Part shown: positions 42,089 to 50,784 of the stretch, in pieces | Layout of the letters: every line of letters starts with the position of its first letter | Numbering within the stretch: the first letter of the stretch is position 1 | NCBI GenBank assembly: GCA_002841375.1 | Contig: PGZO01000004.1 | Location: 62,001 to 126,000 of the forward strand | Length of the DNA: 64,000 bases | Source of the DNA: Firmicutes bacterium HGW-Firmicutes-7 | GTDB taxonomy: Bacteria > Bacillota > Clostridia > Lachnospirales > Vallitaleaceae | Reading direction: 5' to 3' | Notes under the pieces: model-generated | Told to the model about the DNA's origin: nothing | Database searches by the model: none | What the model saw: only the letters and a program-made list of their open reading frames with translations | Translations under genes and position numbers: made by a program

Positions 42089-43414
42089 GTGGATAATTTT
42101 ATTAATATGATTAAGGATTCAGGTGTTGTTGGTGCAGGTGGTGCAGGTTTTCCTACACATGTTAAATTTGATACGAAAGCAGATTTTGTCATTGTAAATG
42201 GCGCAGAGTGTGAGCCTTTACTTAGGGTTGATCAAATTTTAATGGATATTGAAGCTGATAAAATTCTCTTTGCACTTGATCAATGCGTTAAGCATGTTGG
42301 TGCGAAAGAGGGTATTATTGGGCTGAAAAATAAGTATGCGAAAGCAATCTCTTCGCTTACAAAGGCTTTAGAGAAATATCCTAACCTTCGTATTCATTTA
42401 TTAGATAATGTCTATCCTGCAGGAGATGAACAGTATTTGGTTTATGTAGTAACAGGAAGAATTGTACCAGAGGGTGGAATTCCTATAATGGTGGGAACCA
42501 TAGTCACGAATGTAGAAACCTTGCTGAATATTTATAATGGAATCCACAATATACCAGTCACTGAAAAGTATTTAACAATTGCGGGTGCGGTTAAAAATCC
42601 GATTACAATAAAAGTTCCATTAGGAATATCGGTGCGAGAGGTTATTCATCTAGCAGGAGGGCCCGTTTACGAAAAATACAAAGTCATTGATGGCGGGCCT
42701 ATGATGGGGAAAATACTTGAATCTATTGATGATCCCGTTAAAAAAACTTCTAAAGGATATATTGTATTGCCAGAAACACATCCGTTAATAAAGAACAAAG
42801 AAAAAAAGGTTTCTAGGGTTCTTAAGGAAGCACAAACAGCTTGTTGTCATTGCGATCTTTGTACAGATGTGTGCCCTAGGTATCTTCTGGGACACAAGCT
42901 GCATCCCTCCAAGCTTATGAGAATTTCAAGCTATGGATCTTTAGGAGATGGGAATGCAACTTTAGATGAGGCCTTTTTGTGCTGTGAATGTGGACTCTGT
43001 GAACAAGCATGTATCATGAATCTTCAACCTTGGAAGGTCAATATTAATATTAAAAAGCAACTTACAGAGATGGGAATAAAAAATCAAAATAATAGAAAGC
43101 CAACAGAAGTCAATCCATTTTTTAAGTATAGAGGTTTTCCGGTAAAAAAACTCATCTACAGAATTGAATTAGATCAATATGACGTCCAAGCACCATTAAC
43201 TGAAACAGATGTAATTTTCAAAGAAGTCACGATTGTGAACAAGCAACATATAGGTGCCCCCTCCGTACTTTGGGTAAAAGAAGGAGAAATGGTCACAAAA
43301 GGTCAACTTATATTTAGAGCGAAAGATCATGCCTTAGGTGCAAATATTCATTCGAGTATATCTGGTATAGTCCTTAAAGCTTGTGATGGTAAAGTCATCA
43401 TTAAATGTACATAG
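42089..43414 (+). CDS. pduS: Cobalamin reductase-type iron-sulfur flavoprotein PduS
   Basis: PduS is an RnfC-like protein that reduces cobalamin for PduO and may also handle NADH. It is about 441 residues from GTG 42089, chosen because GAGGTGA at 42077-42083 is well placed and because the result begins DNFINMIKDSGVVGAGGAGF as in PduS. An ATG at 42053 lacks a ribosome site. Two [4Fe-4S] motifs are visible: CCHCDLCTDVCP near residue 252 and CCECGLCEQAC near 297. An N-terminal NADH/FMN-binding region and a SLBB-like segment flank them. Confidence 0.92.
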   Translation: MDNFINMIKDSGVVGAGGAGFPTHVKFDTKADFVIVNGAECEPLLRVDQILMDIEADKILFALDQCVKHVGAKEGIIGLKNKYAKAISSLTKALEKYPNLRIHLLDNVYPAGDEQYLVYVVTGRIVPEGGIPIMVGTIVTNVETLLNIYNGIHNIPVTEKYLTIAGAVKNPITIKVPLGISVREVIHLAGGPVYEKYKVIDGGPMMGKILESIDDPVKKTSKGYIVLPETHPLIKNKEKKVSRVLKEAQTACCHCDLCTDVCPRYLLGHKLHPSKLMRISSYGSLGDGNATLDEAFLCCECGLCEQACIMNLQPWKVNINIKKQLTEMGIKNQNNRKPTEVNPFFKYRGFPVKKLIYRIELDQYDVQAPLTETDVIFKEVTIVNKQHIGAPSVLWVKEGEMVTKGQLIFRAKDHALGANIHSSISGIVLKACDGKVIIKCT

Positions 43415-43440
43415 AGAGGCCATGACTTAAAGGAGGAAAT

Positions 43441-43992
43441 ATGAAAAATTCTATTGGTTTATTAGAGTTTAAAAGTATTGCAAAAGGGATAGAGGTAACC
43501 GATGAGGTGTTAAAATCCTCTAATGTAGAACTCATAGCTGCAAACCCAATCTGTCCTGGTAAATATATTAGTATTCTTTCAGGAGATGTAGGGGCGATAA
43601 ACAATGCTGTAGAGATAGGAAAGAAACTAGGTGGCGTATTTCAAATAGAAGCACTGGTGATATCTAATATTCATCCTGATATTTTTCCTGCCTTAACAGG
43701 AACCTCCGAAGTGAATTCAATTAATTGTCTTGGAATTATTGAAACCATGTCTTGTCTTAGTTCAATAATGGTAGCAGATACAGCCATTAAGGCTTCTAAT
43801 ATAAGAATTATTGAAATCAGAATTGCAAGAGGCTTAGGTGGAAAAGGATTTACCATCATATCTGGTGAAGTATCATCTGTGAAAAAAGCTATCCAGGCAG
43901 TTGAAGAAAAGTATATTTCCACTGGGGAAATATTATGTGCTTCAACGATAGCAAATCCAGAAAAAGAACTTATTAAAAGGATTTTTGGTTAA
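43441..43992 (+). CDS. pduT: BMC tandem shell protein PduT (iron-sulfur pore)
   Basis: This 183-residue BMC-T protein has two BMC domains. Cys38, in NPICPGKY, is at the same place as the cysteine that holds a [4Fe-4S] cluster at the threefold axis of Salmonella PduT, so it probably relays electrons across the shell, perhaps to PduS encoded just before. The second domain begins around residue 97 (NCLGIIETMSCLSSIMVADTA). AAGGAGG precedes the ATG. A second PduT paralogue is encoded at 45241. Confidence 0.92.
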   Translation: MKNSIGLLEFKSIAKGIEVTDEVLKSSNVELIAANPICPGKYISILSGDVGAINNAVEIGKKLGGVFQIEALVISNIHPDIFPALTGTSEVNSINCLGIIETMSCLSSIMVADTAIKASNIRIIEIRIARGLGGKGFTIISGEVSSVKKAIQAVEEKYISTGEILCASTIANPEKELIKRIFG

Positions 43993-44071
43993 GTCATTTT
44001 ATTATTTATACCCCCATATAATTTTTGATAAAGTGAAAGATATAAGTATTAACTGCTTATATATGAGCTAA

Positions 44072-44108
44072 AGCTATATCGTCACCTCGGTGATATAGCT
44101 TTCCCCTA
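44072..44108 (+). terminator. Hairpin between pduT and the butyrate-kinase homologue
   Basis: GCTATAT and ATATAGC, with inner CAC and GTG, form a stem with a small bulge in the 146-base gap, followed by a short T/C run. It is weak as a terminator and may only reduce readthrough. No separate promoter is evident after it. Confidence 0.4.
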
Positions 44109-44138
44109 GCTCAGCGGTATATAGTAAAGGAGAAAATC

Positions 44139-45215
44139 ATGAATATTTTTAAGTTACTAATTATTAATCCAGGGTCAACATCAACTAAAGTAGCCATATT
44201 TGAAAATGAAAGTGAAATATATAGTAAGACAATTCGTCATGATGCTGAGGAATTGTTGGCATATACCAGCATATTTTCACAATACCCATTTCGAAAAGCA
44301 ACTATTTTAGACGCGCTTCATGAAGAAAAATTTGATTTAACTACATTAGATGCGATTATTGGAAGAGGCGGCATGCTTAGGCCACTGAAAGGTGGTGTTT
44401 ACGAAGTAAATAAGAATATGTTAAAGGATTTGGAATCAGGTGAATATGGAGAACATGCTTCTAGCCTTGGGGCTAAATTAGCCTTAGAAATTGGAAGTCC
44501 CCTTCATATTCCTTCCTATATTGTTGATCCAGTTGTTGTAGATGAGCTCGAGGAAATTGCTCGAGTATCTGGGATACCAGAAATAAAAAGGAAAAGTATT
44601 TTTCACGCATTGAATCAAAAAGCAGTTGCTAGAAAAGCAGCAAAAGAGCTGGGATCAACCTATGATCAACTTAATTTTGTTGTAGCCCACCTTGGTGGCG
44701 GTATATCTGTTGGTGCCCATAAGAAAGGACGCGTTATAGATGTTAATAATGCTGTGGATGCAGAAGGCTCTTTTTCACCTGAACGTAGTGGTTCAGTACC
44801 GGTAGGTGATCTTGCTAAACTTTGCTACTCAGGAAAATATACCTATCATGAAATTAAAAAGAAAATTACTGGTAAAGGTGGACTAATTGCTTATTTAGGA
44901 ACATCGGATGGTAGAGAAGTTGAAAGCCGAATTGACAATGGTGACGAAAAAGCAACGCTTATTTATGAAGCAATGGCTTATCAAACCGCAAAAGAGATAG
45001 GTGCTTATGCCACTGTATTAAAAGGACAAGTGGATGCAATTATTTTAACTGGCGGATTGCTTTATGATAGAAATATTAAGAAATGGTTAGTAGAGAGGAT
45101 TGGATTTATAGCACCGGTTATAGTCTATCCAGGAGAAGATGAAATGGCTGCATTGGCAGAAGGTGGACTTAGAGTTCTTCGTGGCCAAGAAAAATCTATA
45201 TCCTACCAACAATGA
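44139..45215 (+). CDS. buk: Butyrate kinase (possible propionate kinase of the BMC pathway)
   Basis: This is a 358-residue acetokinase-family enzyme that makes ATP from acyl-phosphate. LLIINPGSTSTKVAIFENE is the first phosphate motif; VAHLGGGISVGAHKKGRVIDVNNAVDAEGSFSPERSGS includes the Buk-type centre. It closes the pathway by turning the acyl-phosphate from PduL into acid and ATP, the role held by PduW in Salmonella. Sequence places it with butyrate rather than propionate or acetate kinases, so the true acyl chain is uncertain. It sits between two pduT genes. Confidence 0.9.
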   Translation: MNIFKLLIINPGSTSTKVAIFENESEIYSKTIRHDAEELLAYTSIFSQYPFRKATILDALHEEKFDLTTLDAIIGRGGMLRPLKGGVYEVNKNMLKDLESGEYGEHASSLGAKLALEIGSPLHIPSYIVDPVVVDELEEIARVSGIPEIKRKSIFHALNQKAVARKAAKELGSTYDQLNFVVAHLGGGISVGAHKKGRVIDVNNAVDAEGSFSPERSGSVPVGDLAKLCYSGKYTYHEIKKKITGKGGLIAYLGTSDGREVESRIDNGDEKATLIYEAMAYQTAKEIGAYATVLKGQVDAIILTGGLLYDRNIKKWLVERIGFIAPVIVYPGEDEMAALAEGGLRVLRGQEKSISYQQ

Positions 45216-45240
45216 TTTTGGAGGAGAAGGGGGAGTGGAC

Positions 45241-45780
45241 ATGGAAAGTAGCATAGGTTTGTTTGAATTTTATTCAATTTCTGATGGTTTGAAAATGACT
45301 GATATTCTATTAAAAAGTTCAAATGTTCATATTCATAAGAATGAAATAATTTGTCCGGGTAAATATGCGCTACTGATCAAAGGAGATCTGAAGGCGGTTA
45401 GTAATGCAGTAAGTCGAGCAAAGTCTGAGAAGATGACGTCAATGATTAAAGCAGAGCTGATTCCAGATATCTCAGACAAAGTATTTGAAGGCTTAAATAA
45501 AAACATCGATGAATTAAATGCTGATGCAGTAGGAGTCTTAGAAACTAAAAATTACGTAATTTCTCTTGTTTTAGCTGATTTAATGGTGAAAAGCGCTCGT
45601 ATCACGATTCTCAAAATTTTAGATAGATTAGGCATTGTGGGAAAGGGTATTATCATTTATAGTGGATCAACTTCTCAGGTGGATAGTGCTCATAACTGTG
45701 CGATCGGGTCAAAATATGCTGAGAACATCGTTGCTTCAAATACAATTAATAAACCTGACTCCAATTTTTTTAATATTTAA
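45241..45780 (+). CDS. Second BMC tandem shell protein, PduT paralogue
   Basis: This 179-residue BMC-T protein is related to PduT at 43441 (shared plan SIGLxEFxSI...DxLLKSSNV...ICPGKY). Cys38 in NEIICPGKYA again coincides with the iron-sulfur ligand. The second domain (GVLETKNYVISLVLADLMVKSARI) is more divergent, and the C-terminus is short. GAGGAGAAGGGGGA precedes ATG 45241; GTG 45235 is an alternative. Two such trimers could offer two electron routes or form a mixed shell tile. Confidence 0.85.
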   Translation: MESSIGLFEFYSISDGLKMTDILLKSSNVHIHKNEIICPGKYALLIKGDLKAVSNAVSRAKSEKMTSMIKAELIPDISDKVFEGLNKNIDELNADAVGVLETKNYVISLVLADLMVKSARITILKILDRLGIVGKGIIIYSGSTSQVDSAHNCAIGSKYAENIVASNTINKPDSNFFNI

Positions 45781-45935
45781 ATAAAATATTAGCTTTCTCA
45801 CAGACGTGTTTTCTTGAATTAAGGAAAGTTCCATAAAAGTAATCGTATATTAAATGACCAAATAGTAAGCGTTTTATTCTAGTGACATTTTAGATTTAGA
45901 AAATAAAAAAGGTTAAAATGACGGAGGATGAAAAT

Positions 45936-46994
45936 ATGGATAATGGACGATTAAACAAAGAACTTTTAGGCAATGGTGAGCGTGATGAAAACGTAGATAT
46001 TACAGATATCATTAGTGTTGAGTTTTTGCAAAAATTTCAAGATGCGTTTTCAAATGCATTAGGGGTGGCTAGTTTAACGACGAATAAAGAGGGTATACCG
46101 ATTACAGAAGGGTCAAACTTCACAGATTTTTGTATGAATTTGTCAAGAGGGTCGAAAGAAGGACTTAGAAGATGTATGGAAAGTGATGCTTTTGGAGGTT
46201 CTGAAAGTGCAAAGACTGGAAAACCAGCTGTATATTTTTGTGGAAGTGGATTAATGGATTTCGGTGCACCTATTATGCTACATGGTAAGCAAATAGGAGC
46301 AATTCTAGGAGGTCAAACCCTTCCAGCACCTCCAGAAAAAGAGAAATTTATTAAAATTGCTCAAGAGATTGGCGTAGATCCAGATGAATATTTAACAGCA
46401 CTTAATAAAGTTAAAATCGTACCAGAAGAGCAGCTAAGAGCAGCAGCAGAACTGCTTTTTATCGTTGCAAATGAAATATCTAAAACGGGATATCAAAGAC
46501 TTGAATTAATGAGAATGTCAGCAAAATTGCATGAAAATGTTTTGCAAATGATGGCTACAATTGAAGAATTAACAGCTTCTGCATCTGAAGTTACGTTTAA
46601 TCAAAATGCATTAAATAAAGAGATACGAAATGTTAGTACTATTTCAGAAGAAATTAATGATGTGACTGAATCAATTAAGGATATTGCTGATGAAACGCGC
46701 TTATTGGGGTTAAACGCAGCAATTGAAGCAGCAAGAGCAGGTGAATCTGGACTAGGGTTTAGTGTTGTGGCAGAAGAAATACGCAAATTATCTAGTGAGT
46801 CAAAAAACACGGTTAATAAAATTAAAAAGTTTACTTCGCAAATTAATGATTCGGTTAATAAAACGTCGGAAATGGGAAATTCAACCCTTTTGACAACACG
46901 AGAACAAGAGGAAGCGATTGGAAGTATTGTAGGTGCAATAGAAGATGTTGCTACCATGACAAAATTATTGAATTCACTAGCTTCTGATAATTAA
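45936..46994 (+). CDS. Soluble chemoreceptor with PocR sensing domain
   Basis: This 352-residue cytoplasmic protein has no membrane segment. Residues about 25-190 are a PocR domain ([70 protein letters not shown]). Residues about 220-350 form a methyl-accepting chemotaxis signalling domain, with the CheA/CheW-binding tip [21 protein letters not shown] and [13 protein letters not shown]. The frame is open from ATG 45918, but GGAGGATG at 45923-45930 sets ATG 45936. It lies right after the BMC operon and just before cheW, so it probably directs swimming toward the BMC substrate sensed inside the cell. Confidence 0.9.
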   Translation: MDNGRLNKELLGNGERDENVDITDIISVEFLQKFQDAFSNALGVASLTTNKEGIPITEGSNFTDFCMNLSRGSKEGLRRCMESDAFGGSESAKTGKPAVYFCGSGLMDFGAPIMLHGKQIGAILGGQTLPAPPEKEKFIKIAQEIGVDPDEYLTALNKVKIVPEEQLRAAAELLFIVANEISKTGYQRLELMRMSAKLHENVLQMMATIEELTASASEVTFNQNALNKEIRNVSTISEEINDVTESIKDIADETRLLGLNAAIEAARAGESGLGFSVVAEEIRKLSSESKNTVNKIKKFTSQINDSVNKTSEMGNSTLLTTREQEEAIGSIVGAIEDVATMTKLLNSLASDN

Positions 46995-47028
46995 GTGTAT
47001 CTAAATAATAAAATAGTGGGTGATGAAT

Positions 47029-47499
47029 ATGGCAAAATTTCAAATAATGGTCTTTGAAATTGATGATAACAGTTATGGTGTAGATATCAAGAACATTAAT
47101 GGTATTGTGAAAGCGAAAAATTATAAAATTATACCATTGCCAAATTATTCGGAGTTTATTAAAGGGATAACAAATGTAAGAGGAAAAGTATACCCGGTTA
47201 TTAGTATGCGAAAGAAATTTGGGTTTGAAGAGATTCCGATAAATTCAGATACCAAGTTTGTACTAATAAAAGTTGCGGATAAAGAGCTTGCAATAATTGT
47301 TGATGAAGTAACAGATATTCTTAAATTAGATGATAAAGATATTATAAGTGCTAGTTATTTGAATAAAGATAATGAATACATTGCTTTTATTGTGAAATTA
47401 GAGGAAGCTTTAGTAGTTGGATTAAATATGGTCAAAATATTTGACTCTCAAGAAATATTAAATATTGATATTCAAGGATCACTTGAAGAAGGTGTGTAA
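47029..47499 (+). CDS. cheW: Chemotaxis adaptor CheW
   Basis: This is a 156-residue single CheW domain (FQIMVFEIDDNSYGVDIKNINGIV at the start; ITNVRGKVYPVISMRKKFG in the middle). It couples receptors to CheA. It begins 34 bases after the PocR chemoreceptor, and GGTGAT at 47019-47024 fits ATG 47029, though GTG 47020 and ATG 47023 are open in frame. A dedicated adaptor beside a dedicated receptor suggests a small add-on chemotaxis module, since CheA is not encoded in the window. Confidence 0.92.
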   Translation: MAKFQIMVFEIDDNSYGVDIKNINGIVKAKNYKIIPLPNYSEFIKGITNVRGKVYPVISMRKKFGFEEIPINSDTKFVLIKVADKELAIIVDEVTDILKLDDKDIISASYLNKDNEYIAFIVKLEEALVVGLNMVKIFDSQEILNIDIQGSLEEGV

Positions 47500-47696
47500 G
47501 TGCAAGTGCAATTGCAATTGCTATTATGACAAAATTGTATAATGCATTTTGAAAAATTTTCTATATTGAAAAAGATTGCTTGATTTAATGCAAAATTGTA
47601 TTATGGGTATTGCTAAAAAACCTTTAATATATATAATAAGGAGTATAGCTTGTAAATAATTTTTAATTGGCGATAACGATATTACATATTTAACGA
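47500..47696. other. Intergenic region between cheW and the B12 promoter
   Basis: GCAATTGCAATTGC at 47508-47521 is a perfect 14-bp palindrome 9 bases after the cheW stop. CAAAATTGTATAATG near 47528 and CAAAATTGTATTATG near 47591 are near repeats. No gene is seen. Confidence 0.4.
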
Positions 47697-47724
47697 TTGA
47701 TTATTGGTCAAAATGTGATATAAT
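47697..47724 (+). promoter_or_regulatory. Promoter of the cobalamin operon
   Basis: TTGATT at 47697-47702 and TATAAT at 47719-47724 are 16 bases apart, about 85 bases before the riboswitch. A further TATAAT at about 47795 has no matching -35. Confidence 0.6.
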
Positions 47725-47807
47725 ACAAAAGAGAATATTCATAAAATAACATAAAGATAATAATAGTAAAATAATATATAATAACAATTTAATGTATAAT
47801 AAAATAT

Positions 47808-48002
47808 AGGTGCCTTTGTTTTATGAAGGTTAAAAGGGAAAACGGTGAAAAACCGTTACAGCCCCCGCTACTGTATGTGGTAAAGAAGCTTTTGGAATAT
47901 ACCATTGAGTATTGTATAAGTACTTGAGAAGGTAAAAAGCTATGATAATCCACAAGTCAGGAAACCTGCCTATAGATTACTTTTTCAAGCTTTCGGAGGG
48001 AG
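47808..48002 (+). ncRNA. Cobalamin (B12) riboswitch
   Basis: The conserved core of the cobalamin riboswitch is present in order: AGGTGCC at 47808, TTAAAAGGGAA near 47830, ACGGTGAAAAACCG, ACAGCCCCCGCTACTGTA near 47858-47875, and the B12 box AAGTCAGGAAACCTGCC at 47954-47970. It binds adenosylcobalamin and, with the terminator at 48055, should shut off the cobalt-uptake and cobalamin-synthesis operon when the vitamin is plentiful. Confidence 0.95.
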
Positions 48003-48054
48003 AGACTATTGATTATGCCATAAGAACATGAAATTATGGATAATACTATATAGT

Positions 48055-48092
48055 ATGGAATCTTCAAGAGAAGATTCCATTTTTGTTTTTTT
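48055..48092 (+). terminator. Riboswitch-controlled intrinsic terminator
   Basis: ATGGAATCTTC at 48055-48065 pairs perfectly with GAAGATTCCAT at 48070-48080 (loop AAGA), followed by TTTTTGTTTTTTT. It lies between the B12 box and the cbiM ribosome site, the expected expression platform. Confidence 0.93.
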
Positions 48093-48109
48093 GAAAAGGA
48101 GGATATGTT

Positions 48110-48841
48110 ATGAGAATCAAGAAATTTGTACTTAGTCTACTATTTTTAACTGTGTTTCTTCAAGCAAAACCTATATATGCTATGCATATTGCAGAGGGAT
48201 TTTTACCTTTGGCGTGGTGCCTGTTCTGGTTTGCTTGTTCAACACCAATTGTAATGGTAGGCATTTATAAGCTGACCAAAAGGATTCGAAAAAATCCTGA
48301 ACAAAAAATGTTAGTAGGTGTGAGTGGCGCATTTACGTTTGTGCTATCCGCCCTTAAAATGCCATCTGTTACAGGAAGCAGCTCTCATCCGACAGGCGTT
48401 GCGCTAGGTGCTATTTTGTTTGGACCTACAACAATGAGTGTATTAGGAACGATTGTATTGCTTTTCCAAGCACTTCTTTTGGCGCATGGAGGACTTACAA
48501 CTTTAGGGGCTAATGTATTTGCAATGGCAATTGTAGGTCCAGTATCCGCCTACTGGTTATTTAAAGGGTGTGTTAAAATTGGTTTAAGTCGCACTATAGC
48601 TGTATTTTTTGCAACCTTTGTATGTAATATTTTGATTTATGCTACAACATCGTTGCAGTTAGCCCTTGCCTTCCCGGGTCAAAGCTTTGTTGCTTCTAGT
48701 CTTAAGTTTTTAACTGTATTTGCAGTGACGCAAATACCACTAGCGATTATTGAAGGATTATTAACTGTTATGATCTTTAACTTTTTAGAAAAGCATGAAA
48801 GTACTGAAGTTGAAAAAATGCTAATTGTCATAAAGGAGTAG
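48110..48841 (+). CDS. cbiM: Cobalt ECF transporter component CbiM
   Basis: CbiM is the substrate-capture membrane protein of the energy-coupling-factor cobalt importer. The protein is 243 residues with a cleavable signal ending QAKPIYA, which exposes Met-His-Ile-Ala-Glu-Gly at the new N-terminus. That Met-His-X-His-like start is essential for metal loading in CbiM. About six hydrophobic segments follow, with SALKMPSVTGSSSHPTGVALGAILFGP as the family hallmark. AAAAGGAGG precedes the ATG. It is the first gene under the riboswitch. Confidence 0.95.
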   Translation: MRIKKFVLSLLFLTVFLQAKPIYAMHIAEGFLPLAWCLFWFACSTPIVMVGIYKLTKRIRKNPEQKMLVGVSGAFTFVLSALKMPSVTGSSSHPTGVALGAILFGPTTMSVLGTIVLLFQALLLAHGGLTTLGANVFAMAIVGPVSAYWLFKGCVKIGLSRTIAVFFATFVCNILIYATTSLQLALAFPGQSFVASSLKFLTVFAVTQIPLAIIEGLLTVMIFNFLEKHESTEVEKMLIVIKE

Positions 48842-48846
48842 TGATT

Positions 48847-49137
48847 ATGAAAAACAAAAAGAATATTATATTTATGTTATTGATTTTGGTACTATTAATC
48901 ATTCCCTTTGTTGTTGCTAGTCAGGGCGAGTTTGGTGGGGCAGATGGAATGGCACTAGATATAGTAATGGAGATTGATCCCAACTACCAACCGATAGCAG
49001 AACATTTTTTTGAACCAGCAAGTGGGGAAATAGAATCTATGTTATTTACATTACAAGGTGTTATTGGGGCAAGTTTTATTGGTTATTTTATTGGAACTAA
49101 AAGAGCAGCGAATAAAATTAAAAAATTAGAAGGGTGA
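48847..49137 (+). CDS. cbiN: Cobalt ECF transporter component CbiN
   Basis: This 96-residue small membrane protein has two transmembrane helices (about residues 5-24 and 70-88) with an extracytoplasmic loop containing GEFGGADGMALDIVMEIDPNYQP. It assists CbiM in loading cobalt. AAGGAG at 48833-48838 fits ATG 48847; a GTG at 48841 is too close. It is adjacent to cbiM and cbiQ. Confidence 0.92.
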   Translation: MKNKKNIIFMLLILVLLIIPFVVASQGEFGGADGMALDIVMEIDPNYQPIAEHFFEPASGEIESMLFTLQGVIGASFIGYFIGTKRAANKIKKLEG

Positions 49138-49142
49138 GTTGA

Positions 49143-49904
49143 ATGGACCAATGGGCGCATGTGAATCGATTCGCGAAAAATCATCCCTTAGAAAAGTGTA
49201 TCGTAGCAGTTGTAACGATGTTTTTAGTTCTGTTGTGGGATAAACCTATTTTCCATGGAATCATTCTTCTAGGAATGGGCGCTGCAACAGTAATAGGTGC
49301 GGGCATACCCTTTAAGATTTATCTGAAGTATATAAGCATACCTTTTGTATTTATTTTAATGACGTTATTGTCTATTATTTTAGAAATCCATTCAGATAAC
49401 AGGGGTTACATCTATGCTATTGAGATTTTACATGTGTTTGTTGGAATAACCCACGAAAGCATAGGTGTTGCTGTGGGGCTTCTATTTAGAAGTATAGCAA
49501 CCCTAACATGTTTATACTTTTTAGCAATGACAACACCGATGCAGGATATCATTTATTTATTAGAAAAAATCCATTGTCCTTCAATTTTTACAGAACTTAT
49601 GGTGTTAATATATCGATTTGTTTTTGTTTTTCTGAACACTGCAAGAACAATATATTATGCTCAAAGTACAAGGTTAGGCTATAAAGGTTTTTACAGAAGT
49701 TTAAAATCCCTTAGCACCTTAAGCTCAGTATTATTTATTAAAGCTTATTTGCAGGCGAAGGCATTGTACCAAGCGTCTCTCTCAAGAGGTTACCAGGGGA
49801 AATTTTATGGACTTGTAAATAACAAGTTATTAAATGTTAATAGACTAATTGGGATTATTATATTAGAAATTGGACTCCTTATACTAGGAGGATTAAGTCC
49901 ATGA
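49143..49904 (+). CDS. cbiQ: Cobalt ECF transporter transmembrane protein CbiQ
   Basis: CbiQ is the coupling (T) component that links the CbiMN substrate unit to the CbiO ATPases. The protein is 253 residues with about five hydrophobic segments. The cytoplasmic coupling helices hold the Ala-Arg-Gly type motifs, seen as STRLGYKGFYRSLKSL and ASLSRGYQGKF. It starts 5 bases after cbiN. Confidence 0.93.
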   Translation: MDQWAHVNRFAKNHPLEKCIVAVVTMFLVLLWDKPIFHGIILLGMGAATVIGAGIPFKIYLKYISIPFVFILMTLLSIILEIHSDNRGYIYAIEILHVFVGITHESIGVAVGLLFRSIATLTCLYFLAMTTPMQDIIYLLEKIHCPSIFTELMVLIYRFVFVFLNTARTIYYAQSTRLGYKGFYRSLKSLSTLSSVLFIKAYLQAKALYQASLSRGYQGKFYGLVNNKLLNVNRLIGIIILEIGLLILGGLSP

Positions 49905-49935
49905 GTCCAGAGGATAATAATTGGAGGATGTTCAA

Positions 49936-50784
49936 ATGAATGACATAATATTACAGGCCCGTGATTTAAGATATGATTATGAAGATGGCACCAGTGCCCT
50001 AGATGATTTGAATATCGATATTCAAAAAGGTAAGAAAACAGCTATCATTGGAGGTAATGGCGCAGGAAAGTCTACATTATTTTTGAATATTAATGGTGTT
50101 TTACGACCAAGAAGTGGACAAATTTTCTTTAATGAAGAAAAGGTTAAGTATGATAAAAAAAGCATCTATGAATTAAGGAAAAAGGTTGGACTTGTTTTTC
50201 AAGAGCCTGACAATCAAATTTTTTCTTCAAGTATTTATCAAGAAATTGCTTTTGGTCCTTTAAATTTTGGATTATCTAAAGAAGAAGCGAATTTTCGAGT
50301 AGAAAAAGTGATGGATGAAATGAAAATTACCCATTTAAGAGAGAAGCCTACTCATTATTTAAGCTATGGGCAAAAAAAGCAAGTGGCCATTGCATCTATT
50401 TTAGTATTAGAGCCAGAAGTTATTATTTTAGATGAGCCAACTGCTGGATTAGATCCAATGCATATAAAAAAACTGATGTTGCTGTTAGAAGCTTTAAGTA
50501 AAAAGGGCACGACACTAATCGTAGCAACTCATGATGTAAACTTTGCGTATACATGGGCTGATTGCATTCATGTACTACAAAAGGGCAAGGTTATTCGATC
50601 AGGGTCACCACAGGACGTATTTCTAGACAAAGAGATTTTGGAAGTTGCGGATATGGAAATGCCGTATATACTAGAAATAATAAAAAAAATTGGACAGAAT
50701 AAATCGGCTTTACAGCAGCCTTTGCCTAGAACAATTGATGAACTAGTTAAAATATTGAAGGGAGAACAAGCTGATGGAAAGTAA
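49936..50784 (+). CDS. cbiO: Cobalt ECF transporter ATPase CbiO
   Basis: This 282-residue ABC-type ATPase has Walker A GGNGAGKSTLF near residue 39, the Q-loop VFQEPDNQIF, signature LSYGQKKQV, and Walker B VIILDEPTAGLDP. It forms a homodimer and powers cobalt uptake through CbiQ. GGAGGATG at 49923-49930 favours ATG 49936. The last 11 bases overlap cbiK. Confidence 0.94.
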   Translation: MNDIILQARDLRYDYEDGTSALDDLNIDIQKGKKTAIIGGNGAGKSTLFLNINGVLRPRSGQIFFNEEKVKYDKKSIYELRKKVGLVFQEPDNQIFSSSIYQEIAFGPLNFGLSKEEANFRVEKVMDEMKITHLREKPTHYLSYGQKKQVAIASILVLEPEVIILDEPTAGLDPMHIKKLMLLLEALSKKGTTLIVATHDVNFAYTWADCIHVLQKGKVIRSGSPQDVFLDKEILEVADMEMPYILEIIKKIGQNKSALQQPLPRTIDELVKILKGEQADGK

